Notes: generated from the sequence alone by a model not told the origin. A stretch of 64,000 bases of DNA from Pantoea sp. Ap-967 (GCF_011752565.1 NZ_VWXK01000001.1:372001-436000), one strand, 5' to 3'; positions 1 through 9,829 are shown, counted from the first letter of the stretch. A program made the numbers and translations.

Positions 1-1
1 G

Positions 2-1597
2 GGCCTGAGCGCTTGCGCGATTACCCCCGAACCGCTGACCCTGGAGCAACAACTGGCCCAGGCCAGCGCCGACCGCAGCCGCATGTTCGACAACCAGGAA
101 CCGGTCACCCAGGCCATCGACCTCGACCAGGCCATGGCCCGTGCGGTGAAGTACAACCTGCAACAGCGCCTGGCCCTGATGGAACGAGCCCTGGAAGACA
201 ACCTGCTCGACCAGCAAAGCTACGACCTGCTGCCCAAGCTCGCTGCTCGTGCCGGCTGGCGTGGCCGCGACAACCAACTGGCATCGTCCAGCCAGTCGCT
301 GCGCACCGGCAACCAGTCGCTTGAGCCTTCCACCAGCCAGGACCGCAGCCTGCGCAGTGCCGACCTGCAACTGTCGTGGAACGTGCTGGACTTTGGCATC
401 GGCTACTTCGGTGCCAAGGCCCAGGCCAACAAAGTGCTGGCTGCCGAAGAACGCCGCCGCCGGGTGATCGCCGATATCATCCAGCAAGTGCGCAGCGCCT
501 ATTGGGAAGCAGCCACCGCCCAGCGCCTGCAGCCCCAGGTGCAACGTGCCCTGGCCGATGCCCGCCGGGCCCTGGGCCAGGCCCGGGAAACCGAACGCCA
601 ACGCCTGCTGGCCCCGGTCGAGGCGCTGCGCTTCCAGAAAGGCCTGCTGGAAACCGTGCGCCAATTGGAAACCGTCGACAGCGAGCTGGCCACCGCCAAG
701 GCGCGCCTGGCCGGCTTGATGAACCTGCCCCCGGCCACCGACTTCCAGCTGGCCGTGCCCAGCGACAGCCAACTGCAGGCGCCCAACCTGGCCTACCCGC
801 TCGCCGACCTGGAAGCCATGGCCATGGTCCGCCGCCCGGAAGTGCGCGAGGAAAGCTACCAGGCACGCAACGCCGTGCTGGAAACCCGCGCAGCCCTGCT
901 GCGGCTGATGCCCGGCGCGTCGCTGTTCGTCGGCAGCAACTACGACAGCAACAGCTACACCGCCAACAAGAACTGGGCCGATGCCGGCGTGCAGGTGAGC
1001 TGGAACCTGATGAACGTGCTCGCCTACCCAAGCGTGGCGCGCACCGGCGAAGCCCGCGAAGCGCTGGCCGACATGCGCCGCCAGGCCCTGCGCATGGCCG
1101 TGCTGACCCAGGTCAACGTGGCTTGGCAGCAATACCACCAGGCAACCCGCCTGTTCGAACGCTCCAACGAGCTGCAACGGGTACAGGCCGGCATCCTCGG
1201 CCAAACCGAAAACGCCGTGCGCAGCGACGCCCAGAGCGTGCTCGAACAAGTGCGCACAGCCACCGAGACCGTGCTTGCCACCCGCAGCCGCGACCGCAGC
1301 TTTGCCCAATTGCAAACCGCCTACGGCGCCATCTACCAGGCCGCCGGCCTCGACCCACTGCCCGAGCGCCTGGCCGGTGACAGCGTTGCCGAACTGGCCC
1401 GCGCCATCGGCCGCAACAGCCTGGCCTTGGCCCAGGGCCAAGTGCAGCCACCACTGATGGCGCGCTACCAGGTGGCCAGCCAGGCCTACCCTGGCGCCCC
1501 GCGTATCGCCGCGGCGCAGGTGGACATGTGGAGCAGCCTGGGTTCGCTGCAAAGCGCCGAACTGGTCGAGGTACGCCATGCGCCGGCCCGTCGCTGA
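2..1597 (+). CDS. TolC-family outer membrane efflux lipoprotein, 5' truncated
   Basis: The reading frame is open from the first bases of the window, so the true start lies upstream. The first visible residues read GLSAC, a lipobox ending in cysteine, so the mature protein is probably a lipid-anchored TolC/OprM-type channel. The body is rich in Gln, Ala and Leu, as in the long periplasmic helices of outer membrane efflux proteins, with beta-type stretches such as SWNVLDFGIGYFG and VQVSWNLMNV. It overlaps the adaptor gene downstream by 20 bases. It would be the outer-membrane exit duct of the four-gene cassette. Family is fairly sure; the cargo is unknown. Confidence 0.8.
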   Translation, partial: GLSACAITPEPLTLEQQLAQASADRSRMFDNQEPVTQAIDLDQAMARAVKYNLQQRLALMERALEDNLLDQQSYDLLPKLAARAGWRGRDNQLASSSQSLRTGNQSLEPSTSQDRSLRSADLQLSWNVLDFGIGYFGAKAQANKVLAAEERRRRVIADIIQQVRSAYWEAATAQRLQPQVQRALADARRALGQARETERQRLLAPVEALRFQKGLLETVRQLETVDSELATAKARLAGLMNLPPATDFQLAVPSDSQLQAPNLAYPLADLEAMAMVRRPEVREESYQARNAVLETRAALLRLMPGASLFVGSNYDSNSYTANKNWADAGVQVSWNLMNVLAYPSVARTGEAREALADMRRQALRMAVLTQVNVAWQQYHQATRLFERSNELQRVQAGILGQTENAVRSDAQSVLEQVRTATETVLATRSRDRSFAQLQTAYGAIYQAAGLDPLPERLAGDSVAELARAIGRNSLALAQGQVQPPLMARYQVASQAYPGAPRIAAAQVDMWSSLGSLQSAELVEVRHAPARR

Positions 1598-2357
1598 ACT
1601 GTGCCTGCTGGCCCTGCTCGGCAGCCTGCCGGTAATGGCCGACGAACTGCCACCGCTGCAGCCACCGCCAGCCTCGCTGGCCGAACCAGACTTGCGGGTA
1701 CAACTCAGTGCCCGCCAGCGCACGGTGATCTCCAGCGAGCTGGCCGGCAAGATCACCGAGCTCAAGGTCAAGGAAGGTGACAGCTTCCGCAAGGGTGAGC
1801 GCCTGGTCGGCTTCGACTGCGCCATCCACCGCGCCCGGCTGGGCCACTCCGCTGCCGCCCAGGAAGCGGCCAGCCGCAAGCTGGGGGTGGCGCGCAAGCT
1901 GGACCAGCTGCAGTCGATCAGCGTGTCCGACCTCAGCCAGGCCCAGGCCGAGCTGAGCATGGCGCGGGCGCAGAACGGCGTGAACCAGGTGATGGTGCAG
2001 CACTGCAGCATCGACGCGCCGTTTTCCGGCCGGGTTGCCGAGCGCAAGGTGCAACCTGGCGAGTATGTGGCCGAGGGCAAGGAACTGCTGGCGCTTTACG
2101 ACGACAGCGCCTTCGAGGTGGAACTGATCGTGCCATCGCGCTGGATGGTGTGGCTCAAACCTGGGTTTGCCTTCAGTGTGCACCTGGATGAAACCGGCAG
2201 CGACTACCCGGCCAAGGTCGACCGCCTGGGTTCGGTGATCGACCCACTCAGCCAGTCGATCAAGGTGTTCGGCCGAATCGATGCCCAGGCTGGCCAGTTA
2301 CTGCCAGGCATGAGCGGCAATGCGCGCATCACCCCACCGGCCAGCGCCGACTCATGA
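1578..2357 (+). CDS. Periplasmic adaptor subunit (HlyD/RND membrane-fusion type), short
   Basis: A 259-residue protein with an N-terminal signal peptide (Leu-rich core, cleavage near ADEL). It has the usual adaptor plan: a first lipoyl half (SSELAGKITELKVKEGDSF), a short alpha hairpin, a second lipoyl half (IDAPFSGRVAERKVQPGEY) and a beta-barrel segment (EVELIVPSRW). The start lies inside the end of the TolC gene and its stop overlaps the next start (ATGA), so the genes are translationally coupled. It probably bridges the inner-membrane part and the TolC channel. It is shorter than typical RND adaptors. Confidence 0.75.
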   Translation: MRRPVAELCLLALLGSLPVMADELPPLQPPPASLAEPDLRVQLSARQRTVISSELAGKITELKVKEGDSFRKGERLVGFDCAIHRARLGHSAAAQEAASRKLGVARKLDQLQSISVSDLSQAQAELSMARAQNGVNQVMVQHCSIDAPFSGRVAERKVQPGEYVAEGKELLALYDDSAFEVELIVPSRWMVWLKPGFAFSVHLDETGSDYPAKVDRLGSVIDPLSQSIKVFGRIDAQAGQLLPGMSGNARITPPASADS

Positions 2358-3685
2358 CCGCAGCCCTCAATGACCCCACCCTGGCCGCGCTGCTGCAGCT
2401 CGAACGCCAGGCCAGGGCCGCCGACAGCGCGGCGGCCCTGGGTTTCGTCATGGTCAACGAAACCCGCCACCTGCTGCCCTACCGCCAGGCCATGCTGTGG
2501 GACGCCCGCAGCCAGCGCCTGGCCTGCTTGTCTGGCCTGGCCACGGTCGAGCCGGACGCACCCTTCAACCACTGGCTGGCCAGCCGCTGCCAAGCCTGGC
2601 AGCAGGCCCACCCAGGGCCACAGCTGAGCAGCCTCAATGCCAGCGCCCTGCCCCGCGAGGATCAGGCGCTGTGGGCCGAGTACCTGCCACCATGGCTGCT
2701 GTGGCTGCCGCTTCACGACCGCAACCAGCGCTTGCTGGGCGCGCTGCTGCTGGCCCGCGACCAGCCACTGAGCATGGCCGACAGCAGCCTGTTGCCACTG
2801 TTGCAGGATGCCTACGGGCATGCCTGGGCCAGCTTCGAGCGCCCGCGCCTTGCCCGTTTCGCAAGCCTGCGCAACCAGCGCAAGCCGTGGCTGATCGGCG
2901 CAGGCGTGCTGCTGGCCCTGGCCTTGCTGCCGGTGCGCCAGGCCGCGCTGGCACCGGCCGAAATCACTGCGCTGCGCCCCAGTGTGCTGCGCGCACCGCT
3001 GCAAGGGGTGGTGGAGCGCATTCTGGTGGAGCCCAACCAGCCGGTCAGCGCTGGCCAAGCGCTGGTTCAGCTGGATGCCCGCGAGCTGCAGAGCCGCCTG
3101 GAGGCGGCGCGGCAAACCTTGGCCATTGCCGAAGGCGAGCTGCGCCAGGGCCAGCAGCAGGCCTTGAACGACGCCCGCAGCAAGGCTGGCCTTGCGGTGC
3201 AGCAAGGCCGCCGCGACCAGGCGCTGGGCGAAGTGCGTTATCTGGAGCAAAGCCTGGCCCGCACGCGCATGGTCGCGCCCCACGACGGCGTGGCCCTGTA
3301 CGACGACCCGGCCGAGTGGCAAGGCCGCCCGGTCAACCTGGGCGAGCAGATCCTGCAGGTGGCCGACCCGCACCAGGCGCAGCTGGAAGTGCGCCTGCCG
3401 GTCAAGGACGCCATCGAATTGCACAGCGGCGCGCAGGTGCTGATGTTCCTCAATACCGACCCGGCCTCGCCGCTGCAGGCGCGCCTTGAGCACCTGGGCT
3501 ACCGGGCCAGCGCCACGGCGGACGGCAGCATGGCCTACCGCCTGAAAGCGGTGTTCAGCGAGGACGACCCGCGCATTCACATCGGCCTGAAGGGCACCGC
3601 CAAGGTCTACGGCGAGCGCAGCACGCTGTTCACCTACCTGTTGCGCCGCCCGCTGGCAACCCTGCGCATGTGGCTGGCGCTGTGA
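2354..3685 (+). CDS. GAF-like domain fused to HlyD-type membrane adaptor
   Basis: A 443-residue protein. Residues 1-170 look cytoplasmic and GAF-like (LPYRQAMLW, then LPLHDRNQRLLGALLLAR). One membrane segment follows at about residues 177-195. The rest is an HlyD-type periplasmic arm with two lipoyl halves (LRAPLQGVVERILVEPNQPV and MVAPHDGVALYDD) around a Gln/Ala-rich coiled coil. It overlaps both neighbours by 4 bases. The GAF-like part would sense or bind something in the cytoplasm, which is unusual for an adaptor. The HlyD part is clear; the GAF assignment rests on pattern only. Confidence 0.7.
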   Translation: MTAALNDPTLAALLQLERQARAADSAAALGFVMVNETRHLLPYRQAMLWDARSQRLACLSGLATVEPDAPFNHWLASRCQAWQQAHPGPQLSSLNASALPREDQALWAEYLPPWLLWLPLHDRNQRLLGALLLARDQPLSMADSSLLPLLQDAYGHAWASFERPRLARFASLRNQRKPWLIGAGVLLALALLPVRQAALAPAEITALRPSVLRAPLQGVVERILVEPNQPVSAGQALVQLDARELQSRLEAARQTLAIAEGELRQGQQQALNDARSKAGLAVQQGRRDQALGEVRYLEQSLARTRMVAPHDGVALYDDPAEWQGRPVNLGEQILQVADPHQAQLEVRLPVKDAIELHSGAQVLMFLNTDPASPLQARLEHLGYRASATADGSMAYRLKAVFSEDDPRIHIGLKGTAKVYGERSTLFTYLLRRPLATLRMWLAL

Positions 3686-5790
3686 CGGCGCTGGGCGCGC
3701 TGCGCGAAGAACTGCGCCTGCACCCGGGGCCCAGTGACGCCACCGGGGCGCCGGGCTGGACGCTCGAAGACCCGGCCAGCGGCCAGTTCTTTCGCCTGGG
3801 CTGGGCCGAAGTGGAAATGCTCGGCTGCTGGGCGTTGGGCGACCCTGCCCAGGTGGCCCAGCGCATCAGCGCCACCACCACCTTGCGCCTGGAAGCCGAG
3901 GATGTGCTGCAACTGCATGCGTTCCTGCGCCAGCACCAACTGTTGCAGAGCCTGGGCCCCGATGACCAGCGCCGCCTGAACGACCGGCTGGCCGCCGGGC
4001 GCACTGGCTGGGCACGCTGGCTGCTGAAGAACTACCTGTTCATCCGCGTGCCGCTGCTGCGCCCGGACGCCTTCCTGGAACACACCCTGCCCTGGGTAGC
4101 GCCACTGTTCAGCCTGACCTTCTTCGCCCTGACCGTGGCGGCCGGCCTGATTGGCCTGGCCCTGGTGCTGCGCCAGTGGGACACCTTCACCCACACCTTC
4201 CTGCACTTCTTCAGCCTGGAAGGCGCCGCCCTGGCGGGCCTGACGCTGATGCTGGCCAAGGTGCTGCACGAGCTTGGCCACGCCTACACCTGCAAGCGCC
4301 AGGGCGCCCGGGTGGCAACCATGGGGGTGGCACTGCTGGTACTGTGGCCGGTGCTCTACACCGACACCTCCGGTGCCTGGCGCCTGCCCCGGCGGCGCCA
4401 GCGCCTGGCCATCGGCGCGGCAGGCATGGCGGCCGAGCTCGCCCTGGCCTGCTGGGCCACGCTGCTGTGGAGCTTTCTGCAGGACGGCATGCTGCGCAGC
4501 GCCGCGTTCATGCTGGCCAGCACCACGTGGATCCTGACGCTGGCCGTCAACCTCAGCCCCTTCATGCGTTTCGACGGCTACTTCCTGCTGTCGGACCTGC
4601 TCGGCGTGCCCAACCTGCAGCAGCGGGCCTTCGCCCTGACCCGCTGGCGCCTGCGCGAATGGCTGTTCGGTTTTGGCGACCCCGCGCCGGAATACTTCCC
4701 CCCGCGCCTGCGCCGTTTGCTGGTGGCCTACTCGCTCGGCACCTGGGTGTATCGCTTGTTCCTGTTCCTGGGCATCGCCCTGCTGGTGTACCACTTCGCG
4801 TTCAAGCTGCTCGGCCTGCTGCTGTTCGCCGTGGAAATCGGCTACTTCATCCTGCTGCCCCTGATCAACGAAGCACGCCAATGGCATGCCCGCCGCAAGG
4901 ACCTGCGCATGAACCGCAACAGCCTGATTACCCTCACCGCCTGCCTGCTGGCCGTGGCCCTGCTGTGCCTGCCCTGGCGCGCCAGCGTGCAGGCCCCGGC
5001 ACTGCTCAAGGCGGCCGGGCAAGCCAACCTGTATACCCCGGTGGGCGGGCGCCTGGTGCGCATCCTGGCCCAGCCTGGCGATTCGGTCAGCGCCGGCCAG
5101 CCGTTGTTCGAGCTCGAAGCGCCAGACCTGCAGCAGGAGTTGCACAGCGTGCAACTGCGCACCTTGACCTTGCAGTGGCAAAACAGCTTCCAGTTGCTCG
5201 ACCGCGACAGCGCGGCGGGCATCGGCGTGGTACGCCAGGAACTGGCGGCCGCGCAACAACGCCTGCAGCTGCTGCGCCAGCACGTACAGGAACTGACCAT
5301 TCGCGCACCGGTCGCCGGCCAGCTGCGCGATATCGCCGAGCCTTTGCAGGCCGGCCAGTGGCTACCGCCCGGCGAATGGTTAGGCACCTTGGTGCAGCCG
5401 GAGGCGGCACGGGTCGAGGCATTTGTCGAAGAACACGACCTGCAGCGCCTGGGCAGCGCCAGCGAGGGCCGTTTCTACCCCGAGAACATCACCCTGCCCA
5501 CCCGGCCCGTGCGCCTCGAACAGCTGGCACGTACCGCGGTAAAGCAGCTGGGCATGGCCGCCGAACTGGCCTCGCCGTATGACGGCGCGATTGCCGCCAC
5601 GCTCGACTCCCAAGGCCTCGCCCGGCCCGAGCAGGCCCTGTACCGCGCCGACCTCAGCGTCACCGATGACCAGCCTGCACCGGCACTGCTGCTGCGCGGC
5701 ACCGTGGTGCTCGAAGGCGAGCGCCAGAGCCTATTGTTGGCAGGCTGGCGCACGTTGGTGGCTGTGCTGATTCGGGAGTCGGCATTCTGA
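3682..5790 (+). CDS. Membrane M50 (site-2 type) zinc metallopeptidase fused to HlyD-like domain
   Basis: About 702 residues from a GTG that overlaps the previous stop (GTGA); another GTG at 3670 is possible. Residues 1-115 are soluble. Several membrane segments follow, with the zinc motif HELGH near residue 197 and the second M50 motif NLSPFMRFDGY, which supplies the third metal ligand. After the last membrane segments (about 420-440) comes a periplasmic HlyD-like arm with lipoyl halves (YTPVGGRLVRILAQPGDSV, IRAPVAGQLRDI). The architecture matches proteins often labelled putative peptide zinc metalloprotease. As last gene of the cassette it may be the inner-membrane unit of the exporter, perhaps cutting or handing over a peptide. 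Confidence 0.75.
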   Translation: MTALGALREELRLHPGPSDATGAPGWTLEDPASGQFFRLGWAEVEMLGCWALGDPAQVAQRISATTTLRLEAEDVLQLHAFLRQHQLLQSLGPDDQRRLNDRLAAGRTGWARWLLKNYLFIRVPLLRPDAFLEHTLPWVAPLFSLTFFALTVAAGLIGLALVLRQWDTFTHTFLHFFSLEGAALAGLTLMLAKVLHELGHAYTCKRQGARVATMGVALLVLWPVLYTDTSGAWRLPRRRQRLAIGAAGMAAELALACWATLLWSFLQDGMLRSAAFMLASTTWILTLAVNLSPFMRFDGYFLLSDLLGVPNLQQRAFALTRWRLREWLFGFGDPAPEYFPPRLRRLLVAYSLGTWVYRLFLFLGIALLVYHFAFKLLGLLLFAVEIGYFILLPLINEARQWHARRKDLRMNRNSLITLTACLLAVALLCLPWRASVQAPALLKAAGQANLYTPVGGRLVRILAQPGDSVSAGQPLFELEAPDLQQELHSVQLRTLTLQWQNSFQLLDRDSAAGIGVVRQELAAAQQRLQLLRQHVQELTIRAPVAGQLRDIAEPLQAGQWLPPGEWLGTLVQPEAARVEAFVEEHDLQRLGSASEGRFYPENITLPTRPVRLEQLARTAVKQLGMAAELASPYDGAIAATLDSQGLARPEQALYRADLSVTDDQPAPALLLRGTVVLEGERQSLLLAGWRTLVAVLIRESAF

Positions 5791-5805
5791 GCCAACCGCT
5801 GCGGG

Positions 5806-6675
5806 CTAGCCCCCGCGGCGGCTAGCCTCATCGCTGCCTGGCGGCGCATCGGTGCCGATGCGCCTGGCCGACTGGTAGCCCAGGGTCAGCATGAACAGCA
5901 CGGCGAACGCCAGGACGATGGTCGGCGCCGGGGCACTGTCGAGGAAGAACGACAGGTACACCCCAAGGAATGCACAACCAATCGCCACCACCAGCGACAC
6001 CCACAGCATATGCCGCAGCTCACGGGTCATCAGCACCGCGATGGCGCCGGGAGCGATCAGCAGCGCAACGGCCAGGATCACCCCGGAAGCCTTGAGTGCC
6101 CCCACCACCGCCAGCGAAATCAGGCACAACAGCCCGTAGTGCAGCCACCCGGTGCGCAGGCCCACCGCATGGGCCTGGATGCTGTCGAAGGTGTACAGCA
6201 TCAGGTCTTTCCACTTGGTGGCCACGACCACGGCCGTGAGCACGGCAATGGCGGCGCACAACAGCATGTCCTGGGCGTTGGCACCGAGAATGTCGCCGAA
6301 CAGGATATGGTCCAGGTGCACGCTCGACTCGATTTTCAGGTACAGCACCAGGCCCAGGCCAAACATGCCCGAATACACGATGCCCATTACCGTATCTTGC
6401 TTGATGCGGCTGTTCTGCTTGAGAAAGCCCGTGGCCACCGCGCAGAGGATACCGGCCAGGAACGCGCCCACGGCATAGGGGATCTGCACGATGTAGGCGA
6501 TCACCACGCCGGGGAACACCGCGTGGGCAATGGCGTCGCCCAGCAGCGCCCAGCCCTTGAGCACCAGGAAGCACGACAGCAACGCCATGGGGATGGCGAT
6601 CAGCACGGCAATGAGCAAGGCATTGACCATGAAGTCGAAGCGAAAAGGCTCCAGCAACAGCGTGAGTGCGTTCAT
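5806..6675 (-). CDS. Manganese/iron ABC transporter permease, SitD-like
   Basis: A 289-residue ABC-3 family permease. I chose the ATG at 6675 because it overlaps the stop of the upstream permease (ATGA); the same frame stays open further upstream but overlaps that gene entirely. It has about eight hydrophobic segments and the family's conserved GDAIAHAVFPGVVIAY and VGALKASGVILAVALLIAPGA stretches. It is the last gene of a four-gene metal uptake operon and pairs with the other permease. Iron or manganese is inferred from the binding protein. Confidence 0.85.
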   Translation of the reverse strand: MNALTLLLEPFRFDFMVNALLIAVLIAIPMALLSCFLVLKGWALLGDAIAHAVFPGVVIAYIVQIPYAVGAFLAGILCAVATGFLKQNSRIKQDTVMGIVYSGMFGLGLVLYLKIESSVHLDHILFGDILGANAQDMLLCAAIAVLTAVVVATKWKDLMLYTFDSIQAHAVGLRTGWLHYGLLCLISLAVVGALKASGVILAVALLIAPGAIAVLMTRELRHMLWVSLVVAIGCAFLGVYLSFFLDSAPAPTIVLAFAVLFMLTLGYQSARRIGTDAPPGSDEASRRGG

Positions 6676-7532
6676 GGCAGCACCTCCAGTGCCTGCCGCC
6701 CGCGGCGCCGGGCCGCGAGCATGCCGTGCTTGGGCGCGAACACGAACACCAGCAGGAAGATCAAGGTCTGCAGCACCACGATCACCCCACCGGTGGCGCC
6801 ATCGAGGTAGTAGCTCAAGTAGGTGCCGGCCAGGCTGGTGAGCGCGCCGATGCTGACGGCGATCACCAGCAGGCGGGGAAAACGGTCGCTTAGCAGGTAG
6901 GCCGTGGCGCCGGGGGTGATGACCATGCAGATCACCAGAAACGCCCCGACCGTTTGCAGGGCCGCGACGGTGGAGGCCGACAACAGGGCGAAGAACAGCA
7001 GCTTCAGGCGTGTTGGGCGAATGCCCACGGCACGGGCCTGGTTCTCGTCGAAGAAGGTCAGCATCAGGTCGCGCCATTTGGCCAGCAGCACGGCCAGGGT
7101 TACCACGCCGATGATTGCCAGTTGCAGGGTGTCCATGGGCGTGATCGCGAGGATATTGCCCAGCACGATGGTCTGGATGTTCACCGAGGTGGGCGACAGC
7201 GACACCATGAACAGGCCAAGCCCGAAGAACGAGGTGAAGATCATGCCGATCACCACATCCTCCTTGAGCCGGGTGCGGCGCTGCAGGAACAGCAAGGCCG
7301 CCGAGGCCAGCCCGCCTGCGAAGAACGCGCCCAGGGAGAACGGCAGGCCCAGCATGTAGGCGCCTGCCACCCCCGGCACGATGGAATGGGACAAGGCATC
7401 GCCAATCAGCGACCAGCCCTTGAGCATCAGGTAGCAGGACAGAAACGCACACACCCCGCCCACCAGCGCCGACACCCACATGGCGTTGCGCATGTAGCCG
7501 TAGGCGAAGGGTTCGATCAGCAGTTCAATCAC
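6672..7532 (-). CDS. Manganese/iron ABC transporter permease, SitC-like
   Basis: A 286-residue ABC-3 permease with the family signature around [16 protein letters not shown] and a late [16 protein letters not shown] helix. It overlaps the ATPase gene upstream by 8 bases and the second permease downstream by 4, so all four genes are read as one operon. The two permeases are paralogues and would form the heterodimeric membrane channel, as in SitCD or YfeCD. Confidence 0.85.
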   Translation of the reverse strand: MIELLIEPFAYGYMRNAMWVSALVGGVCAFLSCYLMLKGWSLIGDALSHSIVPGVAGAYMLGLPFSLGAFFAGGLASAALLFLQRRTRLKEDVVIGMIFTSFFGLGLFMVSLSPTSVNIQTIVLGNILAITPMDTLQLAIIGVVTLAVLLAKWRDLMLTFFDENQARAVGIRPTRLKLLFFALLSASTVAALQTVGAFLVICMVITPGATAYLLSDRFPRLLVIAVSIGALTSLAGTYLSYYLDGATGGVIVVLQTLIFLLVFVFAPKHGMLAARRRGRQALEVLP

Positions 7533-8442
7533 GGTGGGCCTCGTTGTCGCTGTCGTTTTCTCGCCGCGCCGGCAGGCCGTCGCGCAGGATCAGCGGGCGC
7601 TCGTCGTCACTGAATACGCTCACCGGTGGGTGCAGTTGCTCGCTGCCCTGCACCAGGGCGAAATGCCGCAGCACGCCGCCAAAGGCCTGCTCCAGGTTGG
7701 CCCGGGTGTACACCTCATCGGTGGGCCCATGGGCCAGGACGGTGCGCTTGATCAGCACCACGCGGTCGCAGAACTCGGGCACCGAGCCCAGGTTGTGGGT
7801 GGACACCAGCATGATCCGGCCTTCCTCGCGCAGTTCGCGCAGCAGCTGGATGATCTGGTCCTCGGTTTTCACATCAACGCCGGTGAACGGCTCGTCGAGC
7901 AGGATGATCTTGCTGTCCTGGGCCAGCGCCCGGGCCAGGAACACACGCTTGCGTTGCCCACCGGACAACTCGCCGATCTGCCGTTTGCGCAGTGCGCCCA
8001 TGTCGACCCGCTGCAGGGCGGCGTCCACCGCCTCATGGTCGGCGCGCCGGGCGATGCGCAGCGGGCCCATGTGCCCGTAGCGGCCCATCATCACCACGTC
8101 CTCGACCAGTACCGGGAAGTCCCAGTCCACCTCCTCGGCTTGCGGCACATAGGCGGTCTGCTTCTTGCGCAGCGCCTGTTCGGCCGGCATGCCCAGCACG
8201 CGGATGGAGCCGGCCGCCAGGCGCACCAGGCCCATGATGGCCTTGAACAAGGTCGACTTGCCGGAGCCGTTGATGCCGACCAGCGCGGTGATCGTGCCCA
8301 GGGGCAGCTCGAAACTGGCATCCTGCAGCGCGGTGTGGCCATTGCGGTAGGTGACCGTCGCCCCCTGGACAACGATGCCAGGTTCGAGCGTTGCGGTTTT
8401 CATGGCGCGAACCTCGGGGGTGGGCGTGCCGGGATGGTTCAT
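7525..8442 (-). CDS. Manganese/iron ABC transporter ATP-binding protein, SitB-like
   Basis: A 305-residue ATPase with Walker [10 protein letters not shown], signature LSGGQRKR, Walker B IILLDEPF and the switch His in LVSTHNLG. The ATG at 8442 overlaps the stop of the binding-protein gene; a later ATG (MKTATLEPG) is also possible. The C-terminal tail of about 40 residues after the ATPase core is polar and not assigned. It energises the two permeases encoded next to it. Confidence 0.87.
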   Translation of the reverse strand: MNHPGTPTPEVRAMKTATLEPGIVVQGATVTYRNGHTALQDASFELPLGTITALVGINGSGKSTLFKAIMGLVRLAAGSIRVLGMPAEQALRKKQTAYVPQAEEVDWDFPVLVEDVVMMGRYGHMGPLRIARRADHEAVDAALQRVDMGALRKRQIGELSGGQRKRVFLARALAQDSKIILLDEPFTGVDVKTEDQIIQLLRELREEGRIMLVSTHNLGSVPEFCDRVVLIKRTVLAHGPTDEVYTRANLEQAFGGVLRHFALVQGSEQLHPPVSVFSDDERPLILRDGLPARRENDSDNEAHRD

Positions 8443-9362
8443 GGGTTATGCGCCTCGTTCAGGCCCTTGGCAATGGTCTCGGTGGTTACCCGCAGCAGGT
8501 CCAGGTAGGTGGGCACGGGGCCATCGCTGGCGCTCAGCGAGTCGACGTAGAGCACGCCGCCGTAGTGCGCACCGGTTTCCCGGGCCACCTGGCGGGCGGG
8601 TTTGTCGGACACCGTGCTTTCACTGAACACAGCCGGTATGCCGTTGGCCTTGACGGTATCGATGACCTGGCGCACTTGCTTGGGCGTGCCCTGCTGGTCG
8701 GCGTTGATCGGCCACAGGTAGAGTTCCTTGAGGTCGAAGTCCCGGGCCAGGTAGGAGAATGCACCCTCGCTGCTGACCAGCCAGCGCCGTTCGGGCGGGA
8801 TCTGCTGGATCCGCTCGCGAATGGGGGCGATGGTGGCGTCGATACGTGCTTTGTAGGCCTGGGCATTTTGCGTGTAGACCGCTGCATTGGCCGGGTCGTA
8901 CTTGATCAGCGCATCGCGGATGTTGTCGACGTACACCTGCGCGTTACGCGGCGACATCCAGGCGTGGGGGTTGGGTTTGCCCGTGTAGGGGCCGGCGGCG
9001 ATGCCCATGGGCTCGATACCGTCGGACACCACCACGCTGGGCACCTGGTCCAGGCGCTGGAAGAATTTTTCGAACCACAGCTCCAGGCCCAGGCCGTTCC
9101 ACAGAATCAACTGGGCGCCCTGGGCGCGGCGCAGGTCGCCGGGGGTTGGGGAGTAGTTGTGAATTTCCGCCCCAGGCTTGGTGATGGACTCCACCTGGGC
9201 AGCGTCACCGGCCACGTTCCTGGCCATGTCGGCGATGATGGTGAACGTGGTGACGACCTTGAACGGCTGCGCAGCGCCCGCTGGGGCGGCGCAGAGGAAC
9301 ACACTGAGCATCACGCCAACCAGGCGCAACAGCATTGAACGGGACTGGCTTGTATCGAACAT
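8439..9362 (-). CDS. Metal ABC transporter substrate-binding protein, SitA/MntA-like
   Basis: A 307-residue cluster A-I binding protein with an N-terminal signal peptide ending near AGAAQ. The likely metal ligands are His in HNYSPTPGD, His in NPHAWMSP, Glu in VFSESTVSD and Asp in YVDSLSASD. The Glu at the third position and the absence of a His-rich loop favour Mn2+/Fe2+ (SitA, YfeA, MntA) over zinc. A Shine-Dalgarno-like GGAAGTGACGG precedes the start. First gene of the sit-like operon. No clear Fur or MntR site was recognised upstream. Confidence 0.85.
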   Translation of the reverse strand: MFDTSQSRSMLLRLVGVMLSVFLCAAPAGAAQPFKVVTTFTIIADMARNVAGDAAQVESITKPGAEIHNYSPTPGDLRRAQGAQLILWNGLGLELWFEKFFQRLDQVPSVVVSDGIEPMGIAAGPYTGKPNPHAWMSPRNAQVYVDNIRDALIKYDPANAAVYTQNAQAYKARIDATIAPIRERIQQIPPERRWLVSSEGAFSYLARDFDLKELYLWPINADQQGTPKQVRQVIDTVKANGIPAVFSESTVSDKPARQVARETGAHYGGVLYVDSLSASDGPVPTYLDLLRVTTETIAKGLNEAHNP

Positions 9363-9558
9363 CCGTCACTTCCGCTTGTGGTCAGAGGAAACGGCTAGGT
9401 TCACGGTAGGTGTGCCAATTTTTGTGGCAAGCGCCCGGTACAGGCTGGGGCTTTGCCAGTTGGCTTGTTGGGTGGAGTATGGAGAGCTGCGGCGTGGATG
9501 GCAAAGCTTATCCGCCGGGTGTGGTCAGTGATCGTCTTTGGATCTGCAGCGCTGATGC
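9363..9558. other. Promoter-side intergenic region upstream of sit-like operon
   Basis: No convincing gene. This 200-base stretch must hold the promoter of the sit-like operon reading leftward. It has modest AT content (for example GTGCCAATTTTTGTGGC, an imperfect palindrome around 9411-9427). Its right edge runs into the long inverted repeat. Confidence 0.4.
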
Positions 9559-9778
9559 GATCGAGCGCCGCCCGCGCGGCGCATCGCAGGCAAGCCTGCT
9601 CCTACATCTGTTTCGGGCCAATCAATCCTGTGCCATTGGCGCGCGTACCCCTTGGCGCATGTCTCGATATCGAGGTGAACGAACAAGGCGGTCGCGCGCG
9701 ATGGCACAGGCGTTACTGGCCCGAAACAGATGTAGGAGCAGGCTTGCCTGCGATGCGCCGCGCGGGCGGCGCTCGATC
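9559..9778. repeat. Long inverted repeat element, copy A (perfect 62-bp arms)
   Basis: Bases 9559-9620 are the exact reverse complement of 9717-9778 (62 of 62). Pairing continues into the 96-base middle: CCTGTGCCAT near 9627 pairs with ATGGCACAGG near 9700, and CGCGCG with CGCGCG. The arms carry the Pseudomonas REP-like piece CAGGCAAGCCTGCTCCTAC. A close relative with a similar centre lies at 53476-53720. No ORF is convincing; it is probably a paired REP or MITE-like element that can fold as one large hairpin. Confidence 0.9.
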
Positions 9779-9829
9779 TCACAGGCGCTGCAAGGGTGAT
9801 GGCGACCGCCTAAAGGCCGTGATGCATTC

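Noticed and set aside
5806..7479. One long minus-strand frame that starts well inside the upstream permease gene
   Set aside because: Only the part after 6675 looks like a permease; the rest is an out-of-frame reading of the other permease gene.
8439..9362. ZnuA (zinc) as identity of the metal-binding protein
   Set aside because: No His-rich loop, and the third ligand is Glu as in manganese/iron proteins.
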